Assembly: GCA_026989215.1 (NCBI GenBank)
Contig: JALSJV010000017.1
Span: 1 to 33,640, forward strand
Reading direction: 5' to 3'
Source: Acidimicrobiia bacterium
GTDB lineage: Bacteria; Actinomycetota; Acidimicrobiia; Spongiisociales; ZC4RG35
Length of the DNA stretch: 33,640 nucleotides
Position 1 is the first letter of the stretch. The number at the start of each line of letters is the position of its first letter. Below are positions 23,314 to 31,096 of this stretch, in pieces. A program made the position numbers and the translations under genes. A model generated the notes under the pieces. The model saw only the letters and a program-made list of their open reading frames with translations. It was not told the DNA's origin and ran no database searches.

Positions 23314-24983
23314 GGCGAGCCGGTCACCGCGCCCTCGTCGGCCTGACCAACCAGCCGGGCGTACTTGGCGAGCACCCCGCTCGTGTAGCGGGGCGGGCGC
23401 GGTTTCCATCCGGCCTTCCGTTCCTCCAAGGTGGTGTCGTCGACCAGCAGATCGATCGTCCTCGCCGCCACGTCCACCCGAATCCGGTCCCCCTCCTCGA
23501 CGAGTCCGATCGGGCCGCCGACCTCGGACTCGGGGGCGACATGCCCGATGCAGAGCCCGGTGGTCCCTCCCGAGAAGCGACCGTCGGTGATGAGCAGGAC
23601 CTCCTTGCCGAGTCCCGCACCTTTGATGGCGGCGGTGATCTGCAGCATCTCCCTCATCCCGGGTCCGCCCTTCGGCCCTTCGGTGCGGATCACCAGCACG
23701 TCCCCGGGCCGGATCCGATGGCCGAAGAGGGCGTCGAGGGCCTCCTGCTCGCCCTCGAACACCCGCGCGGGCCCTTCGAAGGTCTCGAAGGCGATCCCGG
23801 CCACCTTCACCACCGCCCCTCGGGGGGCGAGGCTGCCCCGCAGCACGGCGATCCCTCCCTCGGCGGCCAGCGGCTCGGAGACGGTCCTGATCACGTCCTG
23901 GTCGGTGGGGAAGGTGACGTCGGCGAGGTTCTCCGCCATCGTCCGCCCGGTCACCGTGGGGACGTCCCCGTGGAGGAGACCCTCGTCGAGGAGGGCTCGG
24001 AGCACCACGGGGACGCCGCCGATCCGGTCGAGATCCACCATGTGGTAGGTCCCGAAGGGCTTGAGGTCCCCCAGATGGGGCGTCCGCCGGCTGATCCGGT
24101 CGAAGTCGTCGAGGTCGAGGTCGACCCCCGCCTCCCGGGCGATGGCGAGGAGGTGGAGCACGGCGTTGGTGGATCCGCCCAGCGCCATGACCGTGGTGAT
24201 GGCGTTCTCGAAGGCGGGTCGGGTCATGATCTGGCGGGGACGGAGGTCGGCGTCCAGCAGACCCATCACCGCCTCTCCGGACCGGACCGCGAAGGCCTCC
24301 AGCCGGGCGTCCACCGCCGGCACCGTCGCCGAACCGGGGAGAGACATCCCGATCGCCTCCCCCACCGACGCCATCGTGTTGGCGGTGAACATCCCCGCGC
24401 ACGACCCGGCTCCCGGACAGGCCCGCCGCTCGATCTCGGTGAGCTCGTCGGCGTCGAGACGCCCTTCCGCGACCGCCCCCACCGCTTCGAAGACGTCGAC
24501 GATGGAGATGTCCCGACCCGCATAGCGGCCCGGGAGGCTCGACCCGCCGTAGAGGAAGATCGACGGCAGGTTGGTCCGGGCGGCGGCCATCAACATCCCG
24601 GGCAGGGACTTGTCGCATCCGGCGATGGTCACCATGGCGTCGAACCGCTCGGCATGCATGACGAGCTCGACCGAGTCGGCGATCACCTCCCGGGAGACGA
24701 GCGACGCCCGCATCCCTTCGTGCCCCATGGCGATGGCGTCGGAGACGGCGATGGTGCTGAACACGAGACCCACTCCCCCCGCCGCCCGCACCCCCTCGCG
24801 GGCTCGCTCGGAAAGGAACGGGCCGGTGACGTTGCAGGGGGTGACTTCGTTTCCGGCGGAGACGATGCCCACCTGGGGCTTGGACCAGTCGTCGTCGGTG
24901 AGCCCGACCGCCCGCAACATGGCGCGGGCGCCCGCCTTCGCCAACCCGTCGGTGACCTCGTGGGAGTGGATCTTGCGCGCCAT
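23310..24983 (-). CDS. ilvD: Dihydroxy-acid dehydratase
   Basis: Iron-sulfur enzyme that dehydrates 2,3-dihydroxyisovalerate and 2,3-dihydroxy-3-methylvalerate, the fourth shared step of valine and isoleucine synthesis. The 557 residues include cluster cysteines C50 (TPCNVTG), C123 (GCDKSLPG, with K125 as the likely carbamylated lysine) and C195 ([16 protein letters not shown]). The three-Cys pattern suits a [2Fe-2S] enzyme. It lies on the opposite strand about 2.8 kb from ilvBNC. ATG 24983 is only seven bases after TAACAT, whose TAA is the queG stop, so the mRNA is likely leaderless. Confidence 0.96.
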   Translation of the reverse strand: MARKIHSHEVTDGLAKAGARAMLRAVGLTDDDWSKPQVGIVSAGNEVTPCNVTGPFLSERAREGVRAAGGVGLVFSTIAVSDAIAMGHEGMRASLVSREVIADSVELVMHAERFDAMVTIAGCDKSLPGMLMAAARTNLPSIFLYGGSSLPGRYAGRDISIVDVFEAVGAVAEGRLDADELTEIERRACPGAGSCAGMFTANTMASVGEAIGMSLPGSATVPAVDARLEAFAVRSGEAVMGLLDADLRPRQIMTRPAFENAITTVMALGGSTNAVLHLLAIAREAGVDLDLDDFDRISRRTPHLGDLKPFGTYHMVDLDRIGGVPVVLRALLDEGLLHGDVPTVTGRTMAENLADVTFPTDQDVIRTVSEPLAAEGGIAVLRGSLAPRGAVVKVAGIAFETFEGPARVFEGEQEALDALFGHRIRPGDVLVIRTEGPKGGPGMREMLQITAAIKGAGLGKEVLLITDGRFSGGTTGLCIGHVAPESEVGGPIGLVEEGDRIRVDVAARTIDLLVDDTTLEERKAGWKPRPPRYTSGVLAKYARLVGQADEGAVTGSP

Positions 24984-24990
24984 GGCGACG

Positions 24991-24996
24991 ATGTTA
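24991..24996 (-). promoter_or_regulatory. ilvD -10 box overlapping the queG stop
   Basis: The queG stop TAA (24996-24994) is the start of TAACAT (24996-24991). Seven bases (CGTCGCC) separate it from the ilvD ATG, giving a leaderless transcript. The -35 would lie inside queG and is not obvious. Confidence 0.5.
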
Positions 24997-26133
24997 CGAG
25001 CCGGTCGGTGTCGGTGGGGAGGAAAATCCCTCCGGGGTGGCGACCGGAGACCCGCTCCGCCAGACCCGGAGCTCCTCCGCCACCTCGGGGGCGGGGTCTG
25101 CCGCCAATCCCTCGGCGTGCACCTCCAGGGCCTCGGGGTCGAGCCGACCCAGGGCCCAGACGGCGTGGGACCGCAGGATCGGGTCGGGATGGCCCAGGTA
25201 CCGGATCAGCGCCGACACCAGCTCCCGGTCGCCGACGTTGCCGACGGCCACGAGGGCGTTCCGTCGGAGGATGTTCGGATCGTGCCGGGGGATGTAGAAC
25301 CGGGCGAAGGTCTCGAGCAGCTCCTCGTCGGTGGCGGCCAGCACCCAGCCCAGGTCGACACGACCCCGACCCTCCGCGGCCGTGACGAGGCTTCGCCGTC
25401 CCGGCGGACAGGCCTCCAGACAGTCGTCGCATCCGTAGAAGCGGTCACCCATCGGCTCCCGCAGGTCGCGGGGGATCGCACCGGGGGCCTGAAGCCAGTA
25501 GGCGAGGCAGCGGCGGGCGTCGAGGACTCCCGGGGCGACCAGGGCGCCCGTCGGACACGCGGGCAGACACGCCTCGCAGCGTCCGCAGTCGCGCCGCATC
25601 GGCTCGTCGGGCTCGAGCAGGGCGTCGGTGACCACCGAACCCAACAGCAGCCACGGTCCCTCCCCGGGCGCGAGGACCATCGTGTTCTTTCCCCACCATC
25701 CGACCCCGGCCCGGACCGCGGCGGCACGGTCGACGAGACGGGAGTCGTCGACGAGGACCTCGGCCCGATGCCCGGCCGCCCGGAGGATGTCGGCGACGGA
25801 GGCGAGGGCCCGCCGGAGCGGCACGTAGAAGTCGTCGACGGCGAAGCGGGCGATCCGCCCCTGCCCGGGTCGACCAGGGCCCGGCGACCCGGCCGCGGGG
25901 AGGTACGGGTAGGAGGCGACGACGAGGCGCTCCGCCCAGGGGAAGCTCCTCCTGATGTCGGTGGCCCTCGCCGGGTCACGGAAGGTGAATCCGAGCCGAG
26001 CCGACATGCCGGTGCGCCTGCGCTCCCGGAGGGCGGTCTCGGTCTCGGTGAAGGGTTCGACCGAGGCCACTCCGAGCCCCGCCAACCCGGCCCGGGCCGC
26101 CACCGCGTCGATCCGTGCTCGGAGGTCGCCCAT
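24994..26133 (-). CDS. queG: Epoxyqueuosine reductase
   Basis: Cobalamin-dependent iron-sulfur enzyme that reduces epoxyqueuosine in tRNA to queuosine. The 379-residue protein has an N-terminal reductase domain with [23 protein letters not shown], where the likely proton-donor Asp is D129 or D130. Two [4Fe-4S] sets follow: C183-x2-C186-x2-C189-x3-C193, and C209 with C235-x2-C238-x3-C242. A C-terminal HEAT-like part ([23 protein letters not shown]) binds tRNA in homologues. No other queuosine gene is in the window. RBS GGAGG precedes ATG 26133, and TAGCCT at 26148-26143 may be a -10. The stop TAA forms the next promoter. Confidence 0.92.
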   Translation of the reverse strand: MGDLRARIDAVAARAGLAGLGVASVEPFTETETALRERRRTGMSARLGFTFRDPARATDIRRSFPWAERLVVASYPYLPAAGSPGPGRPGQGRIARFAVDDFYVPLRRALASVADILRAAGHRAEVLVDDSRLVDRAAAVRAGVGWWGKNTMVLAPGEGPWLLLGSVVTDALLEPDEPMRRDCGRCEACLPACPTGALVAPGVLDARRCLAYWLQAPGAIPRDLREPMGDRFYGCDDCLEACPPGRRSLVTAAEGRGRVDLGWVLAATDEELLETFARFYIPRHDPNILRRNALVAVGNVGDRELVSALIRYLGHPDPILRSHAVWALGRLDPEALEVHAEGLAADPAPEVAEELRVWRSGSPVATPEGFSSPPTPTGS

Positions 26134-26154
26134 CGGCCTCCGAGGCTAGAGGAC

Positions 26155-26382
26155 TCAGCCGGTGGCGGAGCGGGGCGGCCGTCCCGGGACGAGGCGCAGG
26201 CGTGGCACGAGGCCGGCCTCCGCCAGGGCATCGATCGCCTGACGTTCCTCGGCCTCGAGGACGAGGGGTCCCGCCTGGGCGGTCAGGTAGGTGACGACGC
26301 AGTCGTCACAGGCGGCAGTCTCCGCCATGAGACACGCGGTGCAGTCGATGACGAGGGAGGTGTGGGGGTCGTGGTGGTTCAT
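26155..26382 (-). CDS. Small four-cysteine protein of unknown function
   Basis: Protein of 75 residues with an N-terminal pair of knuckles, C14-x2-C17-x7-C25-x2-C28 (CTACLMAETAACDDC), able to bind zinc or an iron-sulfur centre, then a helical tail and an Arg/Pro-rich end. Similar small proteins occur in actinobacterial genomes, but I know no function. AGGGGG is directly upstream of ATG 26382. It ends 21 bases before queG, itself an iron-sulfur enzyme; cotranscription is likely, and a functional link is inference. Confidence 0.65.
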   Translation of the reverse strand: MNHHDPHTSLVIDCTACLMAETAACDDCVVTYLTAQAGPLVLEAEERQAIDALAEAGLVPRLRLVPGRPPRSATG

Positions 26383-26384
26383 AC

Positions 26385-26413
26385 CCCCTACTCATACCGT
26401 GGACCTGTGACAA
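26385..26413 (-). promoter_or_regulatory. Possible promoter of the small Cys-rich gene
   Basis: TTGTCA (26413-26408), a 17-base spacer and TAGGGG (26390-26385) on the minus strand. The -35 matches TTGACA in five of six; the -10 lacks the final T and would sit two bases from the ATG, so the true -10 may be TATGAG (26396-26391), with poor spacing. Confidence 0.3.
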
Positions 26414-26423
26414 GAATCCGCCC

Positions 26424-27617
26424 TCAAGCTCCGATCCACTCCGTCAACGCCGTCGCCCAGAGGGTGATGGCTCCTGCCGCCTCGGTCCGTTCCCGAACCT
26501 CCCGGTCGGAAGAGACGACGACCGTCGGCACGGCGGCTCCCTCCACGGCCTCCACGAGGGCGTCGTCGGCGTCCGGCACGTACCGGATCTCCACGCCCGG
26601 CGTGGTGACGACGTCGGGCGCATGGGAGCTGTCGTAGAACAGGACGACTCGCAACGGCCCCTCGGCGGTCCGCCACAGGCGCCGCAGGTACGCCTCCAAC
26701 TTTCGCCGGATGCCCTCGTCGGGCGAACCGTCCGCCATCTCGAACGCCACGTTGTGGCCGTCCACCAACAGCACCAGCGGACCCGCCCAGCGACGCACCC
26801 ATTCGATCGCCGCCGCCTCGTCGGGACGGACACCTCCCGGCAGCGCCGACACCTTGGGGGATTCGGCATGCACGCCCCGACCGACGACTCCCACCTCGAG
26901 GGATGCCACCAACCGGTCGAGGTCCCGAGCCAGTTCGAAGGGGTCGGTCCGCGACCACCCGTATCCAGCGGGCTCGTCGTCTCCGCGGCGGTGTCGACGT
27001 CGGAGCCGTTCCCGAAGACCGACCATCTGCCGGTCCGAGGCCATCAGCTCCTCCTCCAACCGAGCTCGTTCCTCCTCACTTCGGGCGAGTTCGGCCCGAA
27101 GGCGGCTCACTTCCCCGGCCAGCTCGTCCACCCGCCGCCGGGAACGTCGCAGACGGTCCTCCGTCGCCCGTCGTGCCGCCTCCTCCACCTCGGCGACCCG
27201 TGTCCGCATCTCCTCACGGGCCCGTCGCAGCGCCTCCGTCGTCTCCGCCAGCTCCTCCTGCAGTCGCGTGATCTCGGCGCGGTACCGCTCCTCCGATCGT
27301 CGTTCCTGCCGTGCCAGGATCTCCTCGCAGAGCCCGGCCATCTGCCCCTCCCAGCCCGCCGGTCGCTCCAAGAAGAGCTGCGATGCCCGGGACGGAGGAT
27401 CGTCCCCTGCCTCCAGATGCTCGAGAGTCCGGCTCCGCAGCCATTCCGAGCCGTCGAGTTCCTGCAGCAGGGACCGCAGCAGCGGGGCGGGGAGACGGCG
27501 GGCAGATGACACCGCCACCCTCCGCAGCTTCGCCGGGACCTCCGATGCGTCGAGCTCGTCGAGGGCCCGACGGGCGGCGGCGACCGCCGGTGCCAGCAGC
27601 TCGTCGGGGATGTCCAT
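26424..27617 (-). CDS. Coiled-coil protein with C-terminal NYN (PIN-like) nuclease domain
   Basis: Protein of 397 residues in three parts. An N-terminal helical region (about 1-85) is followed by a long heptad-rich coiled coil (about 95-205, rich in Glu, Arg and Leu), a linker, and an NYN/YacP-like domain (about 278-397). The acidic residues expected for a metal site are D286 (LLVDGHNVAF), D329 (FYDSSH), D349/D351/D352 (PDADDALV) and D371 (SSDREV). YacP-type NYN proteins are candidate endoribonucleases acting on structured RNA. ATG 27617 is six bases after a CATACT box, so the mRNA is likely leaderless. It is divergent from ilvB, with start sites about 65 bases apart. RNA target is unknown. 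Confidence 0.82.
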   Translation of the reverse strand: MDIPDELLAPAVAAARRALDELDASEVPAKLRRVAVSSARRLPAPLLRSLLQELDGSEWLRSRTLEHLEAGDDPPSRASQLFLERPAGWEGQMAGLCEEILARQERRSEERYRAEITRLQEELAETTEALRRAREEMRTRVAEVEEAARRATEDRLRRSRRRVDELAGEVSRLRAELARSEEERARLEEELMASDRQMVGLRERLRRRHRRGDDEPAGYGWSRTDPFELARDLDRLVASLEVGVVGRGVHAESPKVSALPGGVRPDEAAAIEWVRRWAGPLVLLVDGHNVAFEMADGSPDEGIRRKLEAYLRRLWRTAEGPLRVVLFYDSSHAPDVVTTPGVEIRYVPDADDALVEAVEGAAVPTVVVSSDREVRERTEAAGAITLWATALTEWIGA

Positions 27618-27623
27618 GGCCCC

Positions 27624-27629
27624 AGTATG
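27624..27629 (-). promoter_or_regulatory. -10 box of the NYN gene
   Basis: CATACT at 27629-27624, six bases before the ATG at 27617, identical to the -10 of the divergent ilvB promoter. The -35 region (27652-27647) overlaps the ilvB -35, so the two promoters share DNA and could interfere with each other. Confidence 0.5.
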
Positions 27630-27649
27630 CAGACCGAGGCGCCGAAACC

Positions 27650-27678
27650 TTGCATCCCCCGGGCGGATCGGGCATACT
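27650..27678 (+). promoter_or_regulatory. ilvB operon promoter
   Basis: TTGCAT (27650-27655), a 17-base spacer and CATACT (27673-27678). Transcription should start at about 27684-27686, within a few bases of the leader-peptide ATG at 27688. This leaves no room for a Shine-Dalgarno sequence. Confidence 0.7.
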
Positions 27679-27687
27679 GCGCGCCTG

Positions 27688-27717
27688 ATGAACGCGACCA
27701 TTCTCGTACTTCCGTAG
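27688..27717 (+). CDS. ilvL: ilvB leader peptide MNATILVLP
   Basis: Nine-codon reading frame M-N-A-T-I-L-V-L-P followed by TAG. It holds one codon for isoleucine (ATT), two for leucine (CTC, CTT) and one for valine (GTA) in a row at 27700-27711, the three end products of the operon. ATT, GTA and CTT end in A or T and are rare in this genome, which should sharpen pausing when the charged tRNA is low. It is too short to be found by length alone; the composition, the promoter just upstream and the following terminator make the case. It probably starts on a near-leaderless mRNA. The symbol is used by analogy. Confidence 0.85.
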   Translation: MNATILVLP

Positions 27718-27781
27718 CGCACACGCCCTTCCGACAACGGCGTGTGCGCTCCCGATGCCCTCCCGACCAGGAGGGTTTTTT
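27717..27781 (+). terminator. ilvB attenuator: pause hairpin and intrinsic terminator
   Basis: A perfect 11-base stem pairs GCGCACACGCC (27717-27727) with GGCGTGTGCGC (27739-27749). A terminator stem, CCCTCC (27758-27763) with GGAGGG (27770-27775), is followed by six T (27776-27781). A stalled ribosome on the Ile/Leu/Val codons would cover the left arm of the first stem. The freed GGCGT (27739-27743) can then pair with ATGCC (27755-27759), which takes bases from the terminator's left arm. This third structure is short and is my inference. ilvB starts 22 bases beyond the T-run. Confidence 0.85.
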
Positions 27782-27803
27782 CGTTCCCGAACCAGGATCC
27801 ACC

Positions 27804-29513
27804 ATGAGCACGATCACCGGCGCCCAAGCTCTCATCACCGCCCTCGAACACGAAGGGGTCGACGTCGTCTTCGGCGTCCCCGGCGGAGCGATCCTCCCCG
27901 CCTACGACCCCCTCCACGAGAGCCCGATCCGCCACATCCTTGCCCGTCACGAGCAGGGCGCCGGCCACATGGCCGAGGGCTACGCCTGGGCGACGGGCCG
28001 GGTGGGGGTGGCGATGGCGACCTCCGGACCCGGCGCCACCAACCTGGTGACGCCGCTGGCCGACGCCCTCATGGATTCGGTGCCCCTGGTGGCGATCACC
28101 GGCCAGGTCCCCACCTCGTCGGTCGGCAACGACGCCTTCCAGGAGGCGTACACCACCGGGATCACGATGCCCGCCACCAAACACAACTACTTCGTCACCG
28201 ACGTCGACGAGATCGCTCAGGTGGTACGGGAGGCATTCCACATCGCCTCCACCGGACGCCCCGGTCCGGTCCTCATCGACCTCCCCAAGAACGTCCTCAA
28301 CGCCACCACCACCTGGCGCGACCCCGGTGCGGTCTCTCTCGCCGGGTACAAACCCACGGTGGAGGGACATCCCCGCAGGGTGAAGGAGGCGGTGGAGCTG
28401 ATCACCGAGGCGCAGCGTCCGGTCCTCTACGTCGGCGGCGGGATCATCAAGGCGAACGCCGCCGCCGAGCTGCGGCGTTTCGCCGAAGTGACCAACGTGC
28501 CGGTCACCACCACCCTCATGGGGCGGGGAGCGTTCCCCGACGACCACCGGCTCGCCCTGGGGATGCCGGGCATGCATGGCACCTACACCGCCATCACCGC
28601 CCTCCAGAAGGCCGACCTCCTCATCGCCATCGGGGTCCGCTTCGACGACCGGGTGACCGGCAAGGTGGAGACCTTCGCCCCCCACGCCAAGGTGATCCAC
28701 GTGGACGTGGACCCGGCCGAGATCGGCAAGGTCCGTACCCCCGACGTCCCCATCGTCGGCGACGCCCGACGGGTCCTCGGCCAGCTCCTCGAGGCCTGGG
28801 CCGGTCGGGAGACCCCGGATCGCCAGCCGTGGCTGGACACGATCGCGGCGTGGAAGCGGGACTTCCCCCTGCGCTACGACCAGCGGCCCGACGGTCCGAT
28901 CAAGCCCCAATTCGTCATCGAGGAGCTGTACCGTCTCACCGGCGGCGACGCCACCCTGGTCGCGGGGGTCGGCCAACACCAGATGTGGGCGTCCCAGTTC
29001 TGGCGGTTCTCCGACCCGCGACGCTGGATCAACTCCGGTGGACTGGGGACGATGGGGTTCGCCATCCCCGCCGCCATCGGCGCCAAGGTGGGTCGACCCG
29101 ACGACCTCGTCTACGCCATCGACGGGGACGGCAGCTTCCAGATGACCTTCCAGGAGCTGATCACCGCGGCCGACGAGGGGATCCCGATCAAGGTGGCCGT
29201 GTTCAACAACCAGTCCTACGGGATGGTCACCCAATGGCAGAAGCTGTTCTACGGCGGCAGGCTCTCCGCCTCCGTGCTGGGTGACGGCGTGGACTACGTC
29301 AAGGTCGCCGAAGGTCTCGGCTGTGTCGGTTTCCGGGCGGAGACACCCGACGAGGTGGCACCGACCCTGGAGAAGTCCCTCGCCGTCGACGATCGGCCCG
29401 TGGTCGTGGAGCTGGTGGTGGACCCCGACGAGATGGTGTTCCCGATGGTGCCCGCCGGAGCCTCCAACGACGAGGTCATCCTCGGCCCCGACGACCTGGG
29501 GAGGAGCTCGTGA
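27804..29513 (+). CDS. ilvB: Acetolactate synthase large subunit
   Basis: Thiamine-diphosphate enzyme making acetolactate or acetohydroxybutyrate, the first shared step of branched-chain synthesis. The 569 residues contain the catalytic E50 (ARHEQGAGHMAEGYA), the FAD/substrate region (GRGAFPDDHRLALGMPGMHG) and the TPP motif from G441-D442-G443 to NN (GDGSFQMTFQELITAADEG and on to FNNQSYGMV). The length fits the anabolic AHAS. ATG 27804 follows the attenuator, with AGGA seven bases upstream. It overlaps ilvN by four bases (GTGA). Regulation by leader-peptide attenuation is likely. Confidence 0.97.
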   Translation: MSTITGAQALITALEHEGVDVVFGVPGGAILPAYDPLHESPIRHILARHEQGAGHMAEGYAWATGRVGVAMATSGPGATNLVTPLADALMDSVPLVAITGQVPTSSVGNDAFQEAYTTGITMPATKHNYFVTDVDEIAQVVREAFHIASTGRPGPVLIDLPKNVLNATTTWRDPGAVSLAGYKPTVEGHPRRVKEAVELITEAQRPVLYVGGGIIKANAAAELRRFAEVTNVPVTTTLMGRGAFPDDHRLALGMPGMHGTYTAITALQKADLLIAIGVRFDDRVTGKVETFAPHAKVIHVDVDPAEIGKVRTPDVPIVGDARRVLGQLLEAWAGRETPDRQPWLDTIAAWKRDFPLRYDQRPDGPIKPQFVIEELYRLTGGDATLVAGVGQHQMWASQFWRFSDPRRWINSGGLGTMGFAIPAAIGAKVGRPDDLVYAIDGDGSFQMTFQELITAADEGIPIKVAVFNNQSYGMVTQWQKLFYGGRLSASVLGDGVDYVKVAEGLGCVGFRAETPDEVAPTLEKSLAVDDRPVVVELVVDPDEMVFPMVPAGASNDEVILGPDDLGRSS

Positions 29514-30013
29514 AACACACCCTCTCGGTGCTCGTCGAGAACCGTCCCGGGGTCCTCGCCCGGGTCGCCTCCCTCCTCGCCCGCCGTGGCTTCAACATCC
29601 ATTCCCTGGCGGTGGGCCCCACCTCGGAGCCGGGCATGTCGCGGATGACGATCGTCGTCGACGCCCCCGAGCTGGAGCAGGTGAAGAAACAGCTCCACAA
29701 ACTGGTGAACGTGGTCCGGATCACCGAGCTCGACCCGGCGAACTCGCTGGAGCGGGAGATCATGCTCGTCCGGGTGGCCGCCCCTGCCGGCAAGCGAGGC
29801 GAGGTGTTGGAGATCGCCTCCATCTTCAAGGCGACGGCCGTCGACGTCGGACCGTCCTCGATGTGTTTTCAGATCTCCGGCACACCTGCCAAGATCAACG
29901 ACTTCCTGGACCTGGTACGGCCCTACGGGATCGTCGATCTCGTGAAGTCGGGACGGATCGCCATGGCCAGGGAGCAGAAGACGAAACCCGGTCGGCTGCG
30001 AGCGGTCAACTGA
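29510..30013 (+). CDS. ilvN: Acetolactate synthase small regulatory subunit
   Basis: Regulatory subunit of 167 residues with an N-terminal ACT domain (about residues 3-78: [33 protein letters not shown]) that binds valine for feedback inhibition in homologues, then a C-terminal domain typical of IlvN/IlvH. GTG 29510 overlaps the ilvB TGA, giving equal production of both subunits. ilvC starts ten bases after its stop. The Gly and Asn residues of the ACT effector site (about position 28) look conserved (GFNIHSL), so feedback sensitivity is expected but not proven. Confidence 0.96.
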   Translation: MKHTLSVLVENRPGVLARVASLLARRGFNIHSLAVGPTSEPGMSRMTIVVDAPELEQVKKQLHKLVNVVRITELDPANSLEREIMLVRVAAPAGKRGEVLEIASIFKATAVDVGPSSMCFQISGTPAKINDFLDLVRPYGIVDLVKSGRIAMAREQKTKPGRLRAVN

Positions 30014-30023
30014 AGGACATCCG

Positions 30024-31028
30024 ATGGCGACGATCTACCACGACGACGACACGAACCCCGAGGTCATCAGGGCCCGCAAGGTGGCCGTGATCGGGTTCGG
30101 CTCCCAGGGCCACGCCCACGCCCTCAACCTCTCCGATTCGGGCGTCGACGTCGTGGTGGGCCTGCGGCCCGGATCGTCGAACCGGGAGACGGCGGCGGAG
30201 GAGGGGTTGACGGTGATGGACGTCCCCGACGCCGCCGCCTGGGCCGACGTGATCATGCTGCTCGTCCCCGACCAGCACATGGCCGACCTGTATCACGAGC
30301 AGATCGCCCCCCACCTCTCCTCCCGGGACGCCCTCATGTTCGCCCACGGGTTCAACATCCACTACGGCACGATCCAGCCTCCCGACGACGTGGACGTGCT
30401 CATGGTCGCCCCGAAGGGACCGGGACATCTCGTCCGCCGAACCTACACGGAGGGCTCCGGCGTCCCCTGCCTGTTGGCCGTCCACCAGGACGCCACCGGC
30501 GGCGCCCGGGAGCTGGGCCTCTCCTACGCCTGGGCGATCGGGGGTGCCCGGGCGGGCGTGCTGGAGACCACCTTCAAGGAGGAGACCGAGACCGACCTGT
30601 TCGGCGAGCAGGTGATCCTCTGCGGAGGCGTGTCGGCGCTCATCCAGGCCTCCTACGAGACGTTGGTGGAGGCCGGCTACCAGCCGGAGTCCGCCTACTT
30701 CGAGACGCTCCACGAGCTCAAGCTCATCGTCGACCTGCTGTATGAGGGGGGTCTGTCCTGGATGCGCTACTCGATCTCCGACACCGCCGAATACGGCGAC
30801 TACACCCGGGGTCCCCGCATCGTCACCGAGGAGACCCGCAACGAGATGCGGCGGGTGCTGGAGGAGATCCAGTCGGGTGCCTTCGCCCGGGAATGGATCG
30901 CCCAGGCGAAGGAGGGCGCCCCGTTCCTCCTCGAGCAGCGTGAAGCGCAGCGGAGCTCCGAGATCGAGCGGGTCGGGCGGGAGCTCCGCCGCCTGATGCC
31001 CTTCCTCACCCCCAAGGAGCCGTCATGA
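30024..31028 (+). CDS. ilvC: Ketol-acid reductoisomerase
   Basis: Class I KARI of 334 residues; it isomerises and reduces acetolactate to dihydroxyisovalerate. The nucleotide motif [13 protein letters not shown] is at residues 24-36, H108 is in [10 protein letters not shown], and the metal ligands are D191 and E195 (ETDLFGEQ). The cofactor loop at about 46-55 reads [10 protein letters not shown]; the conserved NADPH-binding Ser of the GSxS pattern is Asn53 here. The third member of the ilvBNC operon, it ends with TGA overlapping the ATG of the leuA leader peptide. Confidence 0.97.
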   Translation: MATIYHDDDTNPEVIRARKVAVIGFGSQGHAHALNLSDSGVDVVVGLRPGSSNRETAAEEGLTVMDVPDAAAWADVIMLLVPDQHMADLYHEQIAPHLSSRDALMFAHGFNIHYGTIQPPDDVDVLMVAPKGPGHLVRRTYTEGSGVPCLLAVHQDATGGARELGLSYAWAIGGARAGVLETTFKEETETDLFGEQVILCGGVSALIQASYETLVEAGYQPESAYFETLHELKLIVDLLYEGGLSWMRYSISDTAEYGDYTRGPRIVTEETRNEMRRVLEEIQSGAFAREWIAQAKEGAPFLLEQREAQRSSEIERVGRELRRLMPFLTPKEPS

Positions 31029-31096
31029 GGCCGCGGCACCGCCTGGGTTCCGGATCCGGGGGGTTGCTGGCGCTTTCGGGGCCGGGCGAGGCCTGA
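31025..31096 (+). CDS. Probable leuA leader peptide with LLAL run
   Basis: A 23-codon frame beginning at ATG 31025, overlapping the ilvC stop (ATGA), so ribosomes leaving ilvC can start it without a separate binding site. The start is basic (MRPRHR), then comes a Gly/Ser stretch and, at codons 14-17, Leu-Leu-Ala-Leu (TTG CTG GCG CTT, 31064-31075), with another Leu at codon 7; TTG and CTT are uncommon here. It ends at TGA 31094-31096. Leucine richness directly before leuA, plus two following hairpins, suggests leucine-sensing attenuation. No ribosome-binding site supports an independent start, so this is less certain than the ilvB leader. Confidence 0.6.
   Translation: MRPRHRLGSGSGGLLALSGPGEA

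Noticed and set aside
22473-25385. Plus-strand open frame of about 970 codons across ilvD and neighbours
   Set aside because: Same reason: antisense to ilvD, queG and the phosphoesterase, with no recognisable domain.
27618-29234. Open minus-strand frame of about 540 codons antisense to ilvB, continuous with the NYN gene
   Set aside because: It mirrors the codon bias of ilvB, contains no domain, and the NYN protein has a clear ATG and -10 box at 27617-27629.
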